A DNA stretch of 64,000 bases from Streptomyces glaucescens. Lineage in GTDB: Bacteria; Actinomycetota; Actinomycetes; Streptomycetales; Streptomycetaceae. Position 1 is the first letter of the stretch. Each line of letters starts with the position of its first letter. The stretch lies in assembly GCF_000761215.1 (NCBI RefSeq), contig NZ_CP009438.1, forward strand, positions 5,411,501 to 5,475,500. The letters run 5' to 3'. A program made the translations under genes and the position numbers. Positions 59,309 through 64,000 of the stretch are shown one piece after another. The notes under the pieces are model-generated. The model was not told the DNA's origin. It did not search any database and was given only the letters and a program-made list of their open reading frames with translations.

Positions 59309-60796
59309 GTGGGCGGCAACGGCGGAGGCGGGACGAACGCTGAGAAGCGCCCGAACGAGCTGTTGGGCTCGTGGTTCGTGCGCAGCGGCTGGTCCAAGGG
59401 CGAGCTGGCCCGCCAGGTCAACCGCCGTGCACGCCAGCTGGGTGCCAACCACATCTCGACGGACACCTCCCGCGTCCGGCGCTGGCTCGACGGGGAGAAC
59501 CCGCGCGAACCGATCCCCCGGATCCTGTCCGAGCTGTTCTCCGAGCGGTTCGGCTGCGTCGTCTCCGTCGAGGACCTGGGGCTGCGCACCGCCCGCCCCG
59601 CACCCTCCGCGTCCGGTGTCGACATGCCCTGGACGGGCCCGCAGACGGTGGCGCTGCTCAGCGAGTTCTCGCGCAGCGACCTGATGCTGGCGCGGCGCGG
59701 CTTCCTCGGGACCTCGCTGGCCCTGTCCGCGGGCCCGGCCCTCATCGAGCCCATGCAGCGCTGGCTGGTCCCCGCCCCGTCCTCGCCCCGGGCCCCGGCA
59801 CCGCCGGAGCCGCGGTCCGCGCCCGCCGCCCGCGCGCGCGGGCGGCTGTCCCGGCCGGAGCTGGACCTGCTGGAGTCCACCACCGTGATGTTCCGCCAGT
59901 GGGACGCCCAGTGCGGCGGCGGACTGCGCCGCAAGGCCGTCGTCGGCCAGCTGCACGAGGTCACCGACCTGCTCCAGGAGCCGCAGCCGGAGGCCACCAC
60001 CCGCAAGCTGTTCAAGGTCGCCGCCGAACTGGCCGAACTGGCCGGGTGGATGAGCTACGACGTGGGGCTCCAGCCCACCGCGCAGAAGTACTTCGTGCTC
60101 GCCCTGCACGCCGCGAAGGAGGCCGGCGACCGCCCCCTCGGCTCGTACATCCTCTCCAGCATGAGCCGCCAGATGATCCACCTCGGCCGGCCCGACGACG
60201 CACTGGAACTGATCCACCTGGCCCAGTACGGCAGCCGTGACTGCGCGAGTCCGCGCACCCAGGCCATGCTGTATGCGATGGAGGCCCGTGCCTACGCCAA
60301 CATGGGCCAGCCCGGCAAGACCAAGCGGGCCGTGCGCATGGCCGAGGACGTCTTCGCCGAGGCGGAGGACTGGGACGAGCCGGACCCCGACTGGATCCGC
60401 TTCTTCTCCGAGGCCGAGCTGCACGGCGAGAACAGCCACTCCTACCGTGACCTCGCCTACGTCGCCGGCCGCAGCCCCACCTACGCCTCCCTGGCCGAAC
60501 CCCTGATGCGGCGGGCCGTGGAGCTGTTCGCCCAGGACGCCGAGCACCAGCGGTCCTACGCGCTCAACCTGATCGGCATGGCCTCCGTCCACCTCCTGCG
60601 GCGCGAGCCCGAGCAGAGCGCCGACTACGCGGCCCAGGCCATGCGGATCGCCGGGAAGATCCGCTCCGAGCGGGTCAACACCCGTATCCGGAAGACCGTC
60701 GACACCGCCGCCCGCGACTTCGGTGATCTCGCCGAGGTCGTCGACCTCACCGACAAGCTCGCGGCGGAACTGCCCGAGACCGCCGGGGCGGTCTGA
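59309..60796 (+). CDS. nsdA: Developmental and antibiotic regulator NsdA
   Basis: A 495-residue protein matching NsdA of S. coelicolor, a negative regulator of sporulation and antibiotic production. The N-terminal part has an HTH-like segment (GSWFVRSGWSKGELARQVNRRARQLG...DTSRVRRWLDGENPREPIPRILSELFSERFG); a hydrophobic segment near residue 150 (GFLGTSLALSAGPALIEPM) and TPR-like helices follow (AELAELAGWMSYDVGLQPTAQKYFVLALHAAKEAGDRPL). The GTG at 59309 is chosen by family length, with GGGGG upstream; ATG 59276 is an alternative. Confidence 0.9.
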   Translation: MGGNGGGGTNAEKRPNELLGSWFVRSGWSKGELARQVNRRARQLGANHISTDTSRVRRWLDGENPREPIPRILSELFSERFGCVVSVEDLGLRTARPAPSASGVDMPWTGPQTVALLSEFSRSDLMLARRGFLGTSLALSAGPALIEPMQRWLVPAPSSPRAPAPPEPRSAPAARARGRLSRPELDLLESTTVMFRQWDAQCGGGLRRKAVVGQLHEVTDLLQEPQPEATTRKLFKVAAELAELAGWMSYDVGLQPTAQKYFVLALHAAKEAGDRPLGSYILSSMSRQMIHLGRPDDALELIHLAQYGSRDCASPRTQAMLYAMEARAYANMGQPGKTKRAVRMAEDVFAEAEDWDEPDPDWIRFFSEAELHGENSHSYRDLAYVAGRSPTYASLAEPLMRRAVELFAQDAEHQRSYALNLIGMASVHLLRREPEQSADYAAQAMRIAGKIRSERVNTRIRKTVDTAARDFGDLAEVVDLTDKLAAELPETAGAV

Positions 60797-60961
60797 CCCC
60801 GGCCCCCAGGCCCCGGCCGCGGCCGGCCCTCCCGAACTGCCCGACTCGGCTCCCCCATGCCAGGTCATCGGAAGGCCGCCCGCGGCCGGTTTCCGCTGTC
60901 CGCGGGAAGATTGCGCCACGATAACGATCGCGCGGCCCGGAATCCGGCAATTCATCGACGC

Positions 60962-60997
60962 GTAACACGCATGGCGCCTTCGTCACGGCGGCGAAAC
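60962..60997 (+). promoter_or_regulatory. GlnR-type box upstream of amtB
   Basis: GTCAC-6nt-GAAAC at 60982-60997 matches the known GlnR consensus gTnAC-n6-GaAAC. A weaker unit GTAAC-6nt-GGCGC lies at 60962-60977, 20 bp earlier, giving the tandem a/b arrangement described for amtB in Streptomyces. Confidence 0.7.
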
Positions 60998-61116
60998 AAC
61001 GAGGGGCTTCCACCGAAACCGCGCTGCGCCAATCTCGTGGCGCATAACCGGCCCACCCCTCAATCCGCTCCAGGCTTCGCCCGCACGGGGCCGTATCCAA
61101 CGACGAGGAGACGCCG

Positions 61117-62463
61117 ATGGCACCAGCCATCACGCTTGCCGCGGAGACACAGATCTCCGCCGCCAACACAGGCTTCATGCTCATCTGTTCCGCCCTGGTG
61201 ATGCTGATGACCCCGGCCCTGGCCTTCTTCTACGGGGGCATGGTCCGGGTCAAGAGCACCCTGAACATGCTGATGATGAGCTTCATCAGCCTGGGGATCG
61301 TCACCATCCTGTGGGTGCTGTACGGCTTCTCCATGGCCTTCGGCGACGACTCCGGCGGCATCTTCGCCTGGAACCCGGACTACGTCGGCTTCACCGGCAT
61401 CGGCAAGGACGCGATCTGGGACGGCTACACCATCCCGGTCCTCGTCTTCGCCGTCTTCCAGCTCATGTTCGCGATCATCACCCCGGCCCTGATCAGCGGC
61501 GCCCTCGCCGACCGGGTCAAGTTCACCGCCTGGGCCCTGTTCATCGCCCTGTGGGCCACCATCGTCTACTTCCCCGTCGCCCACTGGGTCTGGGGCACCG
61601 GCGGCTGGGCCTTCGAACTGGGTGTCATCGACTTCGCCGGCGGCACGGCCGTGCACATCAACGCCGGTGCCGCCGCACTCGGCGTGATCCTCGTCATCGG
61701 CAAGCGGGTCGGCTTCAAGAAGGACCCGATGCGCCCGCACAGCCTGCCGCTGGTCATGCTCGGCGCCGGTCTGCTGTGGTTCGGCTGGTTCGGCTTCAAC
61801 GCGGGCTCCTGGCTCGGCAACGACGACGGCGTCGGCTCCCTGATGTTCGTCAACACCCAGGTGGCCACCGCCGCCGCGATGCTCGCCTGGCTGATCTACG
61901 AGAAGCTGCGCCACGGCGCCTTCACCACGCTGGGCGCCGCCTCCGGTGCCGTCGCCGGTCTGGTCGCCATCACCCCGGCCGGCGGCGCGGTCGACCCGCT
62001 CGGCGCGATCGCCGTCGGCGCCGTCGCCGGTCTGCTGTGCGCCATGGCCGTGGGCCTGAAGTACAAGCTGGGCTACGACGACTCCCTCGACGTGGTCGGC
62101 GTCCACCTCGTCGGTGGCATCGCCGGCTCCCTGCTCGTCGGCTTCTTCGCCTCCGGCGAGGGCCAGTCCGACGTCAAGGGCCTCTTCTACGGAGGCGACG
62201 CCGGCCAGCTCGGCAAGCAGGCCGCCGGTGTCTTCGCGGTCCTTGCCTACTCCCTGGTCGTCTCCGCGGTCCTCGCCTTCGTCCTCGACCGGACCATCGG
62301 CATGCGGGTCCCCGAGGACGACGAGGTGGCCGGCATCGACCTGGCCGAACACGCCGAGACCGCATACGACTTCAGTGGTGCCGGCGGCGGCACCTCCCGC
62401 TCCGCCTCCGCGGCCACCGCCCTTGTCACCGCCCCGGCCGAGTCCAAGAAGGTGGACGCATGA
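61117..62463 (+). CDS. amtB: Ammonium transporter
   Basis: A 448-residue Amt/Mep channel with 11 predicted helices. Landmarks are MTPALAFFYGGMVRVKSTLNMLMMSF, AIITPALISGALADRV, GGTAVHINAGAAALG with the pore His, WFGWFGFNAGS and GVHLVGGIAGSLLVG with the second pore His. A Ser/Ala-rich cytoplasmic tail ends it. First gene of amtB-glnK-glnD; glnK overlaps by 4 bp. The GlnR box at 60962-60997 suggests activation under nitrogen limitation. Confidence 0.97.
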   Translation: MAPAITLAAETQISAANTGFMLICSALVMLMTPALAFFYGGMVRVKSTLNMLMMSFISLGIVTILWVLYGFSMAFGDDSGGIFAWNPDYVGFTGIGKDAIWDGYTIPVLVFAVFQLMFAIITPALISGALADRVKFTAWALFIALWATIVYFPVAHWVWGTGGWAFELGVIDFAGGTAVHINAGAAALGVILVIGKRVGFKKDPMRPHSLPLVMLGAGLLWFGWFGFNAGSWLGNDDGVGSLMFVNTQVATAAAMLAWLIYEKLRHGAFTTLGAASGAVAGLVAITPAGGAVDPLGAIAVGAVAGLLCAMAVGLKYKLGYDDSLDVVGVHLVGGIAGSLLVGFFASGEGQSDVKGLFYGGDAGQLGKQAAGVFAVLAYSLVVSAVLAFVLDRTIGMRVPEDDEVAGIDLAEHAETAYDFSGAGGGTSRSASAATALVTAPAESKKVDA

Positions 62464-62798
62464 AGCTCATCACCGCCGTCGTGAAGCCGCACCGGCTCGA
62501 CGAGATCAAGGAAGCCCTCCAGGCCTTCGGCGTGCACGGCCTGACGGTCACCGAGGCCAGCGGCTACGGCCGCCAGCGCGGCCACACCGAGGTCTACCGA
62601 GGCGCCGAGTACACCGTCGACCTGGTCCCCAAGATCCGTATCGAGGTGCTGGCCGAGGACGACGACGCCGAACAGCTCATCGAGGTCATCGTCAAGGCGG
62701 CCCGCACCGGCAAGATCGGCGACGGCAAGGTCTGGTCCCTGCCGGTCGACACGGCCGTCCGGGTCCGCACCGGCGAGCGCGGGCCGGACGCCCTCTGA
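62460..62798 (+). CDS. glnK: Nitrogen regulatory protein PII (GlnK)
   Basis: A 112-residue PII signal protein. MKLITAVVKPHRLDEIKEAL, T-loop QRGHTEVYRGAEYTVD with the modifiable Tyr at 51, B-loop TGKIGDGKVW. In Streptomyces the T-loop Tyr is adenylylated by GlnD under nitrogen stress. It binds AmtB to block it when nitrogen is plentiful. ATGA overlap with amtB. Confidence 0.97.
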   Translation: MKLITAVVKPHRLDEIKEALQAFGVHGLTVTEASGYGRQRGHTEVYRGAEYTVDLVPKIRIEVLAEDDDAEQLIEVIVKAARTGKIGDGKVWSLPVDTAVRVRTGERGPDAL

Positions 62799-62832
62799 CG
62801 AGGCGCCGGCCGAAGAGAACAGGAGTCGCCGG

Positions 62833-64000
62833 GTGACGAGTACGGACGCATACACGGAAGCACGGGATCCGGGACCCAGCGGCTACGCGGCGGCCCGGCT
62901 GCGCCTCCTCACCGAGGGGGCGCGGTCCGGGCCGCCGCGCCGTGCCGCCCTCGCCGAGCTCACCGACGACTGGCTCGCGGCCCTGTTCCAGGCCGGGGCC
63001 GCGGCGGGCGGCGGGCTGAAGGGCGTCTCGCTCGTCGCCGTCGGCGGCTACGGCCGCGGGGAACTGTCCCCGCGCAGCGACCTGGACCTGCTGCTGCTCC
63101 ACGACGGCGGTGACGCGGCCGCCGTCGCCGCGCTCGCCGACCGCCTCTGGTACCCGGTCTGGGACCTCGGACTCGCGCTCGACCACTCGGTGCGCACCCC
63201 GGCCGAGGCCCGCCGGACCGCCGCGGAGGACCTGAAGGTCCAGCTCGGCCTGCTGGACGCCCGGCACCTCGCCGGTGATCTCGCCCTGACCGCCGGACTG
63301 CGCACGGCCGTCCTCGCCGACTGGCGCAACCAGGCACCCAGGCGCCTGCCCGAACTCCGGGAGCTGTGCGCCGAACGCGCCGAGCGCCAGGGTGAGCTGC
63401 AGTACCTGCTGGAACCCGACCTCAAGGAGGCCCGCGGCGGGCTCAGGGACGCCACCGTGCTGCGCGCCGTCGCCGCGTCCTGGCTGGCCGACGCCCCGCG
63501 CGAGGGCCTCGACGACGCCCGCCGCCGCCTCCTCGACGTCCGGGACGCCCTGCACCTCGCCACCGGGCGCGCCACCGACCGCCTCTCCCTCCAGGAACAG
63601 GACCAGGTCGCGGCCGAGCTGGGGCTCCTGGACGCCGACACGCTGCTGCGGCAGGTCTACGAGGCGGCGCGGGTGATCGCGTACGCCAGTGACGTCACCT
63701 GGCGCGAGGTGGGGCGCGTGCTGCGGTCGCGCGCCGTGCGGCCCCGGTTGCGCGCGATGCTGGGTGCCGGCAAGCCGGCCGCCGAGCGGTCGCCGCTGGC
63801 CGAAGGGGTGGTGGAACAGGACGGCGAGGTGGTGCTCGCCCGCACCGCGCGCCCCGAGCGCGACCCCGTGCTCCCCCTACGGGCCGCGGCCGCCGCCGCA
63901 CAGGCGGGACTGCCGCTCTCCCTGCACGCCGTGCGCCGCCTCGCCGCCACCGTGCGCCCCCTGCCCACCCCCTGGCCCGCCGAGGCGCGCGAACAGCTGG
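62833..64000 (+). CDS. glnD: PII adenylyl/uridylyltransferase GlnD, 3' end outside window
   Basis: At least 389 codons, cut by the right edge. The nucleotidyltransferase motif SLVAVGGYGRGELSPRSDLDLLLLHDG (G-S-like plus metal Asp pair) and the following helical region with LEPDLKEARGGLRDATVLRAVA match the N-terminal half of GlnD. The HD and ACT domains would lie beyond the window. In Streptomyces GlnD adenylylates GlnK. GTG 62833 follows AGGAG; 34 bp after glnK. Confidence 0.93.
   Translation, partial: MTSTDAYTEARDPGPSGYAAARLRLLTEGARSGPPRRAALAELTDDWLAALFQAGAAAGGGLKGVSLVAVGGYGRGELSPRSDLDLLLLHDGGDAAAVAALADRLWYPVWDLGLALDHSVRTPAEARRTAAEDLKVQLGLLDARHLAGDLALTAGLRTAVLADWRNQAPRRLPELRELCAERAERQGELQYLLEPDLKEARGGLRDATVLRAVAASWLADAPREGLDDARRRLLDVRDALHLATGRATDRLSLQEQDQVAAELGLLDADTLLRQVYEAARVIAYASDVTWREVGRVLRSRAVRPRLRAMLGAGKPAAERSPLAEGVVEQDGEVVLARTARPERDPVLPLRAAAAAAQAGLPLSLHAVRRLAATVRPLPTPWPAEAREQL

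Overview
The window is high-GC actinobacterial chromosome, almost certainly Streptomyces. Codon use is strongly GC-biased, GTG starts are frequent, and the gene order matches from memory the S. coelicolor core region around SCO5540-SCO5585: a conservon, gltX, ndgR-leuCD, hupS, cofC, gpsA-ddl, thiL, rpmB, recG, rsmD-coaD, rpmF-rnc-mutM, acyP-smc, ftsY, nsdA and amtB-glnK-glnD. No database could be searched, so family names rest on motifs and remembered synteny.

Region 1 (1-8.7 kb, minus strand) is a signalling cluster: a conservon (large sensor kinase, roadblock protein, DUF742 protein, small GTPase) followed by a second, separately transcribed kinase of the same type that runs off the left edge. 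Region 2 (9-16.5 kb) has a small internally repeated protein, a FAH-family enzyme overlapping gltX, a HAD hydrolase, five tRNAs (2 Gln, 3 Glu), and the divergent ndgR/leuCD leucine locus with a clear palindromic operator. Region 3 (16.5-27 kb) holds hupS, cofC, a phospholipid acyltransferase with gpsA and ddl, the thiamine genes thiL-thiD, rpmB and a FakA-like DAK2 protein.

Region 4 (27.2-32.3 kb, minus strand) is a translationally coupled pair: an HSP90-like ATPase and a 1084-residue TPR protein. Region 5 (32.5-39.9 kb) is DNA repair, translation and cell-growth housekeeping: recG, rsmD, coaD, a DivIVA-like protein, yceD/DUF177, rpmF, rnc and mutM.

Region 6 (40398-47349) is a 6.95-kb integrated element. 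It is bounded by a 13-bp direct repeat that overlaps the stop codon of a CAP/SCP-domain gene. It carries a rolling-circle-type Rep, Xis and a tyrosine integrase split by a one-base frameshift, three HTH regulators (PadR, XRE-TPR, GntR), a membrane-type cargo protein and a large imperfect inverted repeat. No transfer gene is present. Three element genes contain the rare TTA codon read by bldA tRNA, and several operator-like repeats sit at its promoters.

Region 7 (47.3-64 kb) returns to the core: the CAP-domain secreted protein, acyP, a small coiled-coil protein, smc, a sugar porter, an NCS1 permease, ftsY, a Prim-Pol-like protein, the developmental regulator nsdA, and the nitrogen operon amtB-glnK-glnD with a GlnR-type box upstream; glnD runs off the right edge. 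Convergent gene pairs are separated by strong, often bidirectional hairpins.
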